Shown here: positions 52,157 through 60,671 of the stretch, one piece after another
Layout: each line of letters begins with the position of its first letter
How positions within the stretch are numbered: the first letter of the stretch is position 1
Assembly: GCA_946408995.1 (NCBI GenBank)
Contig: CAMJUL010000006.1
Span: forward strand, 1-64,000
DNA from: an uncultured Clostridia bacterium
GTDB taxonomy: Bacteria; Bacillota; Clostridia; Christensenellales; Aristaeellaceae
DNA: 64,000 nt
Reading direction: 5' to 3'
The notes under the pieces: generated by a model
What the model was told of the DNA's origin: nothing
Databases searched by the model: none
What the model saw: the letters and a program-made list of their open reading frames with translations, nothing else
Made by a program: the position numbers and the translations under genes

Positions 52157-54556
52157 TTACGCTTCCTGGTCCAGTTTGGGCTTGCGGATCGCGTCGCGGA
52201 TCAGCCGGCCGAGCCCCCTGAACCCATGGCCGTTGCACATGAAGAGGAGGTCCTCGGCCATGGCGTTGTTCAGGGCGCCGCCCATCATCTTGGCCATGCC
52301 CCGGAAGGGGATGTTGTAGATGAACAACAGGTTCAGATCCGGCTTGCCCTGCCCGATGGCCTTGTTCACCTTGCCTGTCAGGATGCGGTACACCAGGCGG
52401 GCAAGGGGATTCTTCGCGTAGGAAAGCTGCCGGATGGTGTCGTTCATCTCAAGCTCCCGGGCACGGTTCCAGGTATGCAGGGGGATCCTGCGTCCAAGCA
52501 GCGCCTGGAAGGCCTCGTCCGGCACGTCCATCAGGTCGCATTTTTTATAGCACTCAAAGGCCGGCCCCGCGTAGGGGTTCTGTTTGCCGGTGCCCTTGAT
52601 CTCCCAGGTGCCGCGCAGGCGGATCTCCTCGCAGGAGGCGCCCACCCGGATCTCATACACGCCGCCCTCGGTCTCAAAGGCATGGGTCACGGTGCTGAAA
52701 TACCGGAAGGTGTATTTGTCAAAGGGGATCTCCACCTTCGCCGTTTCCCCCGCCTTCAGGCTGACCCGGGCAAAGCCCTTGAGCTCCATGGCCGGACGGA
52801 AGATCTTCGCCCCGGGCAGGGACACGTACATCTGGGCGATCTCGTCCCCGTCCCTTGTCCCGGTGTTGGTGATCTGGAAGGCGATCCCCTTCTCCGAAAT
52901 GGACAGGCCGCTGTACTCAAAGGTCGTATAGGACAGGCCGAAGCCGAAGGGGAACCGCACAGGCTTCCCCGCCGTGGTGAAATACCGGTAACCCACAAAC
53001 AGGCCTTCCCGGTACTCGCTGGTGGCCTCCTTCCCCGGGTAATAGCGGCTGACCGGGGTCTCCTCATACGCAAGGGGGAAGGTCTCCGCCAATTTGCCGC
53101 CGGGGTTCGCCTCCCCGCAGAGCACCCGCACCAGGGCCTCCGCGGCCGCCTCTCCCCCCAGCCCGCCGTAGAGCAGGGCATCCACGCAGTCCAGCCAGGG
53201 CATTTCCACGGCGCTTCCGCAGGAGAGCACCGCCGCCACCGGCACCTTCAGGGCCCGCAGCTTTTCCATCAGGCGGACCTGGTTCTCCGGCAGGCGCATG
53301 TGCGACCTGTCCAGGCCCTCGGTCTCAAAGCCCTCCGGCAGGCCGATGTACAAAAGCACCGCCTCGGCCCCCTTGGCAAGTTCAAGGGCCTCCTGCTCCA
53401 GGGCGGCATTCTCCCGGTCCAGGCGCTCAAAGCCCTGGGCGTAGCCCGCCTGGTTGGGGAAATACCGGCCGATCAGGGGCAGGGTCTCGTCCACCTGATG
53501 GGCGTTGACCATGCTGCTGCCCGCCCCCTGGTAGCGGGAATGGGCCGCGAAATCGCCGATCACGGCCACCTTCGTCTCCTTTTTCAGGGGCAGGAGGCCG
53601 TTTTCGTTTTTCAACAGCACGGCGCACTTTTCGGCCGCCTCGCGCACCTTCCGGTGCTGCGTCTCCGCGTCCGGCGCGGGGACGGGCTCCCGGGCGGTGG
53701 TCTCCAGGACCACGTCCAGGAGCTGGTCCACCCTTTCGTCCACCAGGGATTCCTTGATCTCGCCCTTGCGGACGGCTTCCATCAGCTGCAGGGCGCTGTC
53801 GTCGCCGGCGGCGGGCATTTCCAGGTTCATGCCGGCCCGGACGCCTTCCACATAGCTGTTGCTGCCGCCCCAGTCGGTAACCACCATGCCGTCATAGCCC
53901 CATTCCCCCCGGAGGATGCCGTACAGCAGGGGGCTTTCGTTGGTATAGGTGCCGTTCAGGCGGTTGTAGGAGGTCATCACGCACCGGGGCCTGCCCTCGG
54001 TAACGGCGATCTCGAAATTGGTCAGGTAGATCTCCCGCAGGGTGCGCTCGTCCATGACCGAATCGGAATGCATGCGCAATAGCTCCTGGCTGTTGACGGC
54101 AAAGTGCTTGGCGCAGGCCGAAACACCGTTTTCCTGGACGCCCCGGATATAGGCCGCCGCCAGCTTGCCCGCAAGATAGGGATCCTCGGAATAATACTCA
54201 AAGGACCGGCCGCACAGGCTGGAACGCTTGGTGTTCAGGCCCGGCCCCAAAAGGACCTGCACGCCCTGGGCCCGGGCGTCGGCCCCCACGATGCCGCCCA
54301 TTTCGGCAGCGATCTCCGTGCTCCACCCGTTGGCGATGGTGGAGGCGGAGGGGATGCAGGTGGCCTTGGTGGAGGCGTTCAGCCCCAGATGGTCCCCCGC
54401 CCCTGCCTGCTTGCGCAGGCCGCTGGGCCCGTCGGAGAGCATCATGGAGGGGATCTTCAGCCGGGGAATGTCGTGGGTCAGCCAGGTGGTTTTGCCTGAC
54501 AGGAACCGGCATTTTTCCTGCAGGGTCATTTTCTTGACAAGGTCCGCGTGTTTCAT
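52157..54556 (-). CDS. GH3 beta-glucosidase-type enzyme
   Basis: A 799-aa cytosolic GH3 enzyme without a signal peptide. The TIM barrel has SDGPSGLR, the KHFAVN pair (Lys150, His151), and the nucleophile Asp228 in VVTDWGG. The alpha/beta sandwich domain follows, then a fibronectin-III-like domain with YTTFEYSG and GDEIAQMYV. A C-terminal extension of about 110 residues is seen, as in many clostridial GH3 proteins. It would cleave beta-linked glucosides or xylosides after uptake; the exact sugar is not clear from sequence. The gene has its own promoter at 54645-54672. Confidence 0.93.
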   Translation of the reverse strand: MKHADLVKKMTLQEKCRFLSGKTTWLTHDIPRLKIPSMMLSDGPSGLRKQAGAGDHLGLNASTKATCIPSASTIANGWSTEIAAEMGGIVGADARAQGVQVLLGPGLNTKRSSLCGRSFEYYSEDPYLAGKLAAAYIRGVQENGVSACAKHFAVNSQELLRMHSDSVMDERTLREIYLTNFEIAVTEGRPRCVMTSYNRLNGTYTNESPLLYGILRGEWGYDGMVVTDWGGSNSYVEGVRAGMNLEMPAAGDDSALQLMEAVRKGEIKESLVDERVDQLLDVVLETTAREPVPAPDAETQHRKVREAAEKCAVLLKNENGLLPLKKETKVAVIGDFAAHSRYQGAGSSMVNAHQVDETLPLIGRYFPNQAGYAQGFERLDRENAALEQEALELAKGAEAVLLYIGLPEGFETEGLDRSHMRLPENQVRLMEKLRALKVPVAAVLSCGSAVEMPWLDCVDALLYGGLGGEAAAEALVRVLCGEANPGGKLAETFPLAYEETPVSRYYPGKEATSEYREGLFVGYRYFTTAGKPVRFPFGFGLSYTTFEYSGLSISEKGIAFQITNTGTRDGDEIAQMYVSLPGAKIFRPAMELKGFARVSLKAGETAKVEIPFDKYTFRYFSTVTHAFETEGGVYEIRVGASCEEIRLRGTWEIKGTGKQNPYAGPAFECYKKCDLMDVPDEAFQALLGRRIPLHTWNRARELEMNDTIRQLSYAKNPLARLVYRILTGKVNKAIGQGKPDLNLLFIYNIPFRGMAKMMGGALNNAMAEDLLFMCNGHGFRGLGRLIRDAIRKPKLDQEA

Positions 54557-54644
54557 GGTTTTCTCCTGTTCTTTGGTCGTTATGGGGCAAACGGTCCATC
54601 CCGTCCCCTGGAGGTCGGGGGATCGGGCTCTGCTTTCTTTATTG

Positions 54645-54672
54645 ATTATAGCATACTTGAAGCCAAAGACAA
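54645..54672 (-). promoter_or_regulatory. promoter of the GH3 gene
   Basis: On the minus strand TTGTCT and TATAAT are separated by 16 bases, and the -10 is extended (TGCTATAAT). It lies about 90 bases upstream of the ATG. Confidence 0.77.
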
Positions 54673-54776
54673 AGGAAAAATGTCACGGCCGGGCAGAGGG
54701 GGGATCCTCCGGATGCCAAAGGCTGCTTTCCGAAGGAGCGCCCCAGCGCCTCCTGTCTGGACGGGAGGACCTCCGG

Positions 54777-54838
54777 AAAAAGGGCAGACGCCGCCCCCGG
54801 ATCTGGCACGGTCCCGTGTCCGACCCGGAGGACGGCGT
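54777..54838 (-). terminator. terminator after the CYTH-like gene
   Basis: An imperfect stem of about 13 bp (ACGCCG...CGGCGT) with a structured loop is followed on the minus strand by CTGCCCTTTTT. With the GH3 promoter it fills the 54557-54875 gap. I see no gene there. Confidence 0.65.
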
Positions 54839-54875
54839 TTGCTGCGCGTTTGGGCTTGTGTTCCGGACCCGGCTG

Positions 54876-55664
54876 TCAGGGATGAAGGATCATACGGGTC
54901 TTCAGGTTGTCGCCATGGATCAGGATCCCCATCCCGTCCAGTTTTTCGATCAGCTTGATCCGTTTTTCCGCCGCCTCCATCATGTTTTTGCACGCCCTGG
55001 ACAGTTCGGCCGTATACCGGATCTCCCCCGATCCGGAAGGAATGGGCCATACCTCGATCCGGACGCTCTGCTTGCCAAGGGCCCCTTCATACCTTAGGAA
55101 CCGGACGGGTCCCACGGCCTCGATCTCTTTGAGATGTTCCTCCTCTGGGCCTTCCCCCTCCTGGGCTTTCACCTCGGAAGGCAGGTTTTCCACCGCCATC
55201 CGCACCGCTTTTTCGCGCGACAGCTGCCCAAGGTCCGGCGTCGTCTCCGTTTTGACTTCCGCGGTGGCGGCAAAGCTCAGCGTCATTTTCGAATAGCCCC
55301 AGTCGATCTCAGCCGGATACGGGCTTTTCAAAGAAAGCCCGTCGGCGCGGGCCGCCGCCAGCGCCGAATCCACATCCCCGTCCTGGACCGGATAGCGCAT
55401 CTTGTAGGTGATCGTATATTTGGGCTTTCCTTCCTTTACGCGGATCCGGCTGACCCATCCGGCCTTCAGATAGTCCCTTGACGGGGTATCCAGATAGATC
55501 ACGTCGATGCCCCTTGGCTCTTCCTGGATCTGAAACGTTTTCCGCATGCTCTCCGTCAGCAGATGGTCCTCCCCCAGCACCTGACTGCTGTCCAGCAGCA
55601 ATTTGATCTCGCAGGCAAGATTCTTTCTGCTGAGCCAGTTCTTGATCTTCTTGAGCAGGTTCAT
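54876..55664 (-). CDS. CYTH-like protein of unknown function
   Basis: A 262-aa protein. The pattern of alternating beta strands rich in charged residues (EIKLLLDSSQ, IDVIYLDTPSRDYLKAGWVSRIRVKEGK, YTITYKMRYP, RFLRYEGALGKQSVRIEVWPI) resembles the CYTH/triphosphate tunnel fold, where an acidic and basic tunnel binds polyphosphate or nucleotides. The usual N-terminal ExExK is only partly present (EIK), so enzyme activity is uncertain. A basic N-terminus (NLLKKIKNWLSRK) might bind membranes or nucleic acid. The ATG at 55664 has AAGGAG eight bases upstream. It lies 50 bases after the glycosylase gene and is probably co-transcribed. Confidence 0.62.
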   Translation of the reverse strand: MNLLKKIKNWLSRKNLACEIKLLLDSSQVLGEDHLLTESMRKTFQIQEEPRGIDVIYLDTPSRDYLKAGWVSRIRVKEGKPKYTITYKMRYPVQDGDVDSALAAARADGLSLKSPYPAEIDWGYSKMTLSFAATAEVKTETTPDLGQLSREKAVRMAVENLPSEVKAQEGEGPEEEHLKEIEAVGPVRFLRYEGALGKQSVRIEVWPIPSGSGEIRYTAELSRACKNMMEAAEKRIKLIEKLDGMGILIHGDNLKTRMILHP

Positions 55665-55713
55665 TTTCTTCGTCTCCTTCCGATATCGGCATGGACCATT
55701 TCTTCCGGGCCGT

Positions 55714-56238
55714 TCAGCGGGCGTCCCCGGATCCCGTCCCAAGGGCCGCTTCCAGGGCCGTCTTCCAGGCCTCCGTCAGCCGTTCCTCGCGCCACGCGGC
55801 ATTGGCGGGGCTGGTGGAGGGCAGGCAGACGGCCCGGCAGCGCCACCTGGGATACTGGTATCTTTCCCACAGGCGGAGGGCGGTCTTGCCGTTGACGAAG
55901 ATCCGCCCGCCCACCTGCGTGCCGGTGAGGATCTCCGTCAGGTCCGTGGGCACGGCCTCCCGGATCGAGGCGTCGGAGGACCCCACGATGCTGCACCGCT
56001 CCACCACGTCGTACAGCGCCACCCGGGTACGGACGAGCAGGGCCTGTTTTTCCAAAACGGTTTCCGGGACCGCTTCCCCGAAGACCGCGGAAAGCACCTT
56101 CCAGAACCGGTTCTGCCGGTGCCCGTAATAAAAGCCCTCCTCCCGGGAGCGGACCGAGGGGAAGGACCCCAGGATCAGCACCCGGGAATTTTCCCGGTAA
56201 AAGGGGCCGAACCCATGCTCCAATAAACGTCTTTCCAT
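55714..56238 (-). CDS. DNA-deoxyinosine glycosylase (uracil-DNA glycosylase superfamily)
   Basis: A 174-aa protein matching the TIGR04274 type. The N-terminal GSFPSVRSREEGFYYGHRQNRFW motif and the C-terminal LPSTSPANA loop are characteristic. These enzymes excise hypoxanthine from deaminated adenine in DNA as the first step of base excision repair. Complete length for the family. It starts 21 bases after the preceding metallo-beta-lactamase-fold gene and is probably in the same transcript. Confidence 0.92.
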   Translation of the reverse strand: MERRLLEHGFGPFYRENSRVLILGSFPSVRSREEGFYYGHRQNRFWKVLSAVFGEAVPETVLEKQALLVRTRVALYDVVERCSIVGSSDASIREAVPTDLTEILTGTQVGGRIFVNGKTALRLWERYQYPRWRCRAVCLPSTSPANAAWREERLTEAWKTALEAALGTGSGDAR

Positions 56239-56259
56239 CCAAAGCTCTCCCCGTTTTCC

Positions 56260-57135
56260 TCAGGCCTGCCACAGGAGAAGGTTGTCCTCAAGGAAGGGGT
56301 GCACGCGCCCCTCCGCGGCCAGATAGGTCAGGTAGGAGCGCACCGTGCTGCCCACCAGGGCGTGCTGCTCCATCGTCATGGTCAGGCCGTAATGGCAGAA
56401 CACCTTTTTAAGAAGGCCGTCAAAGGAAACCGGCTCCCGGCAAAGGGCCGTCAGGGTATCCGCCGCGGCCCGCACCGCCCGAATGTTCTCCTCCGCCAGG
56501 GGGAAAATGTCCTCCGTGGGCTCCGCATGGGCGGGCACGAACAGCGCCGCCTTCATCGTTTGGACCTTTTCCAGGGTTTCAAGATACGCTTTGACGTCCA
56601 CAAGGAAGCTGAGGGCGTATTTTTCCAGGGTCTCACGGCTTGCCAGGCAATCCGCCAGGTAGACGACCCCCTCCTGCACGGCAAAGCCCACCATGTCAAA
56701 GGAATGCCCGGGCAGCCCGATCAGGCTCACCCCCGCGGGCAGCGCCTCCTCTGTCAGGGGAAGGGCGTCGCTCTCCTGGGCCAGGAGGAACTTGTGCCGG
56801 AGCTCTCCGGGCGGGCAGCCCCCGTAGAGGAAGGACGGCTCCAGGATGGGGTGCCGGGTAAAGGCCTGCTCGATGCCCGGGGCGTAGATCCGGCAGCCCG
56901 TCTGCTTTTGCAGATAGGCGTTCCCGCCGATGTGGTCCGCGTGGGAATGGGTGTTGTACACCGCCTCCAGGGTCCATCCCTTTTCGTCCAGGATCCTTTT
57001 GACCTTCTTCCCCGCGTCCTTGTCGTTGCCGCTGTCGATCAGGCAGACGGTGGTCTCCCCGGTTTGGATCAGGCCGATTTTGGCCGGGCACTGGATATAA
57101 TACGCATGTTCCGTAACCTGGATCAATTCGTACAT
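56260..57135 (-). CDS. metallo-beta-lactamase-fold hydrolase (long)
   Basis: A 291-aa MBL-fold protein. The metal motif is THSHADHIGG (HxHxDH), with later ligands in GHSFDMVGF, LADCL and VPAHAE. The C-terminal helical extension (about 220-291) is like that in glyoxalase II-like and SoxH-like proteins. It hydrolyses an unknown ester or thioester. I prefer the ATG at 57135 (MYELIQVTEH), with AAGGAG about ten bases upstream, over an ATG-type start at 57156. It reads on from the small ORF at 57187. Confidence 0.88.
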   Translation of the reverse strand: MYELIQVTEHAYYIQCPAKIGLIQTGETTVCLIDSGNDKDAGKKVKRILDEKGWTLEAVYNTHSHADHIGGNAYLQKQTGCRIYAPGIEQAFTRHPILEPSFLYGGCPPGELRHKFLLAQESDALPLTEEALPAGVSLIGLPGHSFDMVGFAVQEGVVYLADCLASRETLEKYALSFLVDVKAYLETLEKVQTMKAALFVPAHAEPTEDIFPLAEENIRAVRAAADTLTALCREPVSFDGLLKKVFCHYGLTMTMEQHALVGSTVRSYLTYLAAEGRVHPFLEDNLLLWQA

Positions 57136-57186
57136 ATGGACGTTTCTCCTTGCCAAACGGCATTCCCCGCCGATGCTTCCCGATCT

Positions 57187-57351
57187 TCAGCGTACGGGCT
57201 TGCCGCATATCGGGAAGGTGAAATACAGGTTCGGGCAGGGGTCCCTTTCCAGGATGAAATGCCGCCCTTCCTCCTCAAGGGGCAGGAATCCGGGCCGTTT
57301 CCCCCTCCCGGCTGCGCCGGTGCCCGCGGGCGCGCCGATCTTCTCCGTCAT
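57187..57351 (-). CDS. 54-aa conserved-looking small protein
   Basis: A small ORF of 54 codons beginning MTEKIGAPAGTG and ending FTFPICGKPVR. It overlaps the stop of the upstream metallo-beta-lactamase-fold gene in ATGA and has its own AAGGAAGG site, so it is very probably translated by coupling. The middle has an RHFILERDPCPNLYF segment with two cysteines in total. I do not know the family. No membrane segment is visible. It fills the otherwise empty gap between the two MBL-fold genes. Confidence 0.68.
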   Translation of the reverse strand: MTEKIGAPAGTGAAGRGKRPGFLPLEEEGRHFILERDPCPNLYFTFPICGKPVR

Positions 57352-57980
57352 TGCGGTCCTTCCTTTCCCTGCGGGCGGTCCGTCTCCAAACGCAAACGCC
57401 CCTCGTTTGCGTGGGCGTACAGGATCCGCTTCGGACAGAAAGCCAGGATCCTTTCCCAGTCCCTTGAAAGCGGCGCGTTGTCCCCGTATCCGGCCAGGTA
57501 TTCGATCGGCTCCAGGTCCCCCACCAGGGCCTCTCCCCCGTCCAGCAGCACCGACACGCTGTCCGGGCTATGGCTGGGGGTGGGGACGATTTCCCCATCG
57601 ATGCCCATCTCCGCGAGAAAGGCCCTGCTTTCCCCAAAGGAAAGCGCCACCGCCGCCGCCTCGTCGATGGGGACAAAGGGCAGGCCGTCCCTTTGAAAGA
57701 TCTTTTCCGCGAAGGCCGTATGTCCCTTCTGGGATTCCATCAGAACAAGCCGCGGCCCAAGGGCCGTCAATTCCCCGATGAGTCCGGCGTGGTCCGGATG
57801 GTAATGGGTGGCCAGGACATACCGGATCTCCCGTAGGCGGATCCCCGCCCCCTTCAGCGCGCCAAAGAACGCCCGCAGGGTGCCGGCGTAGCCGGTGTCC
57901 ACCAGCAGCCCGCCTTCCTTTCCCCGAAGAAAAAACGTATTGGTGCTTCCGTAGCGGAGCACGCAAAGCTTCTCCTCCAT
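57348..57980 (-). CDS. metallo-beta-lactamase-fold hydrolase (short)
   Basis: A 210-aa MBL-fold protein with the metal motif THYHPDHAG, a preceding LLVDTGYAGT strand, and later THSPDS/LVGDLEP-type ligands (SHSPDSVSVLL and ALVGDLE). It is of the compact hydrolase type, with unknown substrate. Only a few bases separate its start from the GH2 stop, and its own stop overlaps the small ORF, so it is translated within the GH2 operon. Confidence 0.88.
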   Translation of the reverse strand: MEEKLCVLRYGSTNTFFLRGKEGGLLVDTGYAGTLRAFFGALKGAGIRLREIRYVLATHYHPDHAGLIGELTALGPRLVLMESQKGHTAFAEKIFQRDGLPFVPIDEAAAVALSFGESRAFLAEMGIDGEIVPTPSHSPDSVSVLLDGGEALVGDLEPIEYLAGYGDNAPLSRDWERILAFCPKRILYAHANEGRLRLETDRPQGKEGPQ

Positions 57981-57983
57981 GCC

Positions 57984-60671
57984 TTACGCCTCCGTCCCCT
58001 GCCCGAAGATCCAGGCGATCCCCTCCGGCGATACCTCCTGCGCCGGGCGGAACTTTTCGCTGTCCAGATAGGCGTAAATGGCCCGCTGCAGCGCACGCGC
58101 CTCCGGATACCGTTGCAGCCGGTGCAGCGAAAGGGAGGATACCAGCAGCCTTCCGCTGCCGCAGCGGCACTCAAACAGCTTGGCCATAGGCCGGAGATAC
58201 GCGCAGGAATCCATCTCGGCGATGATCGGAACAAGGTCCCCGGGCAGCAGCATGGCCCGCTGCACGGCCATGGGCCACCACTGCCAGGTGTTGAAGGTGT
58301 CCGTGGGGAAGGCTTCAAACAAGGGGTGTTCCTTATGGATATACTGTCCCATGCCCCCCGGCTGCTTCGGGAAGGTGCAGACAGACCAGAAATCCGGGCT
58401 GAACTGGGCCTGCACGGACCGGGGGATCGCCTCCGCCGTGCTGTCCGGGGAAAGGTACACCGTGCCTCCCGCCCGAAGGACCTCCCTGGTTTTTTGATCA
58501 AAGGACCGCGCCTCCGTCACCGGCGCGGGGCGCCGGGGCGTCTCCTCCGGATACACCCAGAGGGGATAGACGTTTTCGATCCCCGCAAAGGACATGCGCA
58601 GGGTCAGCCGCGCGGCCCTTTGGACGGCTCCAAGCGGCGCGCGGAGGGTCCCCAGCTCCTTGAGGCTCCCGGCGGGGACACAGGCCTCCTCCAGGGCGCC
58701 CGACAGGGAGCCCCCCGGCCCCTCCAGGCTCCACTGCGGCCTTCCGGCAAGGGGGCGCGGGCCGTAATTGGCCATGAGGACCTTCGCGGTCACCTCCTCC
58801 CCCGCGGAGTAGGTGAATCTTTCAAGCAGTACCAGGGGCAGCGCGTCCCGGAAGAAGGCGCGGAACCGCTCCGGTGAAGCGAAGGAAAAGGGCTTGGGGG
58901 TCAGATGGGCGTCCGTCATGCCCACCAGGGCCGTCCCCTGCCCGGGAAAATCCTGGAGTCCCAAAAGGGAGATGCCGCTGTACCCCTCGGTCCGGAGGGC
59001 CGCCTCCACCTCCGCCCGGTAGCACTGGAGACTGCTTTCCCCCGTGGCTTCCGCGTATGCCCGCCACCGGTCCTCCAGGCCCCGCTCCAGGACCCTGCTG
59101 CGCATATGCGCCAGGTTATCCGCCCGGGTGACCCCCCGATAGTCCGCCACCTGTCCAAAGTCCGGCAGCACCTCGTACTGGCCCACCTCAAAGGAAAAGA
59201 CCGGCCTGTCCGTATCGGCCCTCAGCGCCCGGACGGCTTCGTCGTAGGCATGGCGGGCGTTGGGGTATTCCTCGTTCAGCCAGCCCGTCACGCCGTCACA
59301 GGCGGCCCGCATCTCCAGGGCGCCATAGCGCATGGCGGTATAAAAATCGTCCCCGGCAAAAGCGCCCCGCTCCCCGTAATGGGGATTGGAGCTGCGGGCG
59401 TACAGCCTCGTGGGGTCCGTTTCCCGGGCCTTCTCCAAAAGGCTGTCCATAAAGGCGTGTCCCGCCTCATCCGCCTGCAGCTCATTGCCGAAGGTCAGCA
59501 TCACAAAGGAGGGATGGTTTGAAAGGTGCCGCAGGATCTCCTGAAGCTCCCGGGCGTAATAGGCCCGGGCTTCCGGGGAGGCAAAGGCGTGTTTCGGATC
59601 CCAGTTGGACAATTCGGGCTGCATCATCAGGCCCATTTCGTCCGCCGCCTCAAAGGCCGCCTCCGGCGGGCAGTGGCTGTGGAACCGGACGCAGTTGACC
59701 CCGTAGTCCCGGTAGACCGCAAGGATCTTCCGCCAGCTTTCCCGGTCCATGGGAGGATGCCCCGTCTCCGGAAAGACAGCGCAGTTGGTCTCGCACCGAA
59801 GAAAGATCCTTCTCCCGTTCAGCGTCAGGTGTCCCTCCTCCGCCCGGAAGGCGCGCAGACCGAAGCGGACGCTTTTTTCCTCCAGCCCCGGGGCCGAGGC
59901 CGTCAGGCGATGCAGGTTTCCTTCCCCCAGGTCCCACCTGGCCGCGTCAGCGCGCACCCGCAGGGAAAAAGAAAAGGTCTGCCGGCCGCAATGCGCCTCC
60001 ACGGTCCGGACCGCGTCCGCCTCAAGGACCTCCCCGGACAGGCGCACCTCCCCCCGCCAGGGGCGGTCCGCGTCGATCTCCACCTCCGCCCGGACGCCCT
60101 CCCCTTCCGGATACACCCGCAGGTCCGACAGGAACACCGCCCGCTCCGTCCGCAGGCGGAGGAATCCCAGAAGCCCCAGCCAGTTGGTCTGGGTCTCGTC
60201 CGAGGCGGCAGAAGCGTATTGGATGGACTCCCCGGGCCAGGAAGGATAGGTGTTGTCCGAAAGGAAACGCACCTCGTCCCGCCCCGTCACCCGGTCCGTC
60301 ACCTCAAAGCGCCAGGGCGCGGAGAGGCTGCCGCCGTCCACGGGCGAGACCTCGTGCCCGTTCACATAAAGGCGCAGGTGTCTTGCCCGCTCCACGTCCA
60401 GAAAGACGCGCGCCCCCCCGGGCCGGTCCCAGGTCACCACGCGGGAGAACACCGCCTGCCCCTCAAAGGTGTATCGCCGGGTCAGCCGGGTCACGATGGG
60501 GTCCCCCGGCTTCCAGAAGCCCATGCGGCGGACCTCCTCCCCCTGCCACTGCCGGGCGGGGTCGTCCGGGGACCCGATGCCGTTTTCGTCCAGGGTCCCC
60601 GGCAGGCGCACCCGGGCCTTCTGCCCGCTTCTGTCGCACTGCCAAATGCCGGACAGGTCAATGCTGTTCAT
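57984..60671 (-). CDS. GH2-type beta-glycosidase
   Basis: An 895-aa glycoside hydrolase of family 2 type without a signal peptide. It has an N-terminal jelly-roll (about 1-170, with RHLRLYVNGHEV), Ig-like sandwich domains and a TIM barrel. MLTFGNEL near residue 393 holds the likely acid/base Glu, and FSFEVGQYE near residue 493 the nucleophile. A long C-terminal region follows, with another domain that resembles a glutamine-amidotransferase-like fold. The substrate may be a beta-galactoside or beta-glucuronide and cannot be fixed. The ATG at 60671 overlaps the end of the DUF5107 gene by 14 bases and has GGGAGGGG upstream. Confidence 0.85.
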   Translation of the reverse strand: MNSIDLSGIWQCDRSGQKARVRLPGTLDENGIGSPDDPARQWQGEEVRRMGFWKPGDPIVTRLTRRYTFEGQAVFSRVVTWDRPGGARVFLDVERARHLRLYVNGHEVSPVDGGSLSAPWRFEVTDRVTGRDEVRFLSDNTYPSWPGESIQYASAASDETQTNWLGLLGFLRLRTERAVFLSDLRVYPEGEGVRAEVEIDADRPWRGEVRLSGEVLEADAVRTVEAHCGRQTFSFSLRVRADAARWDLGEGNLHRLTASAPGLEEKSVRFGLRAFRAEEGHLTLNGRRIFLRCETNCAVFPETGHPPMDRESWRKILAVYRDYGVNCVRFHSHCPPEAAFEAADEMGLMMQPELSNWDPKHAFASPEARAYYARELQEILRHLSNHPSFVMLTFGNELQADEAGHAFMDSLLEKARETDPTRLYARSSNPHYGERGAFAGDDFYTAMRYGALEMRAACDGVTGWLNEEYPNARHAYDEAVRALRADTDRPVFSFEVGQYEVLPDFGQVADYRGVTRADNLAHMRSRVLERGLEDRWRAYAEATGESSLQCYRAEVEAALRTEGYSGISLLGLQDFPGQGTALVGMTDAHLTPKPFSFASPERFRAFFRDALPLVLLERFTYSAGEEVTAKVLMANYGPRPLAGRPQWSLEGPGGSLSGALEEACVPAGSLKELGTLRAPLGAVQRAARLTLRMSFAGIENVYPLWVYPEETPRRPAPVTEARSFDQKTREVLRAGGTVYLSPDSTAEAIPRSVQAQFSPDFWSVCTFPKQPGGMGQYIHKEHPLFEAFPTDTFNTWQWWPMAVQRAMLLPGDLVPIIAEMDSCAYLRPMAKLFECRCGSGRLLVSSLSLHRLQRYPEARALQRAIYAYLDSEKFRPAQEVSPEGIAWIFGQGTEA

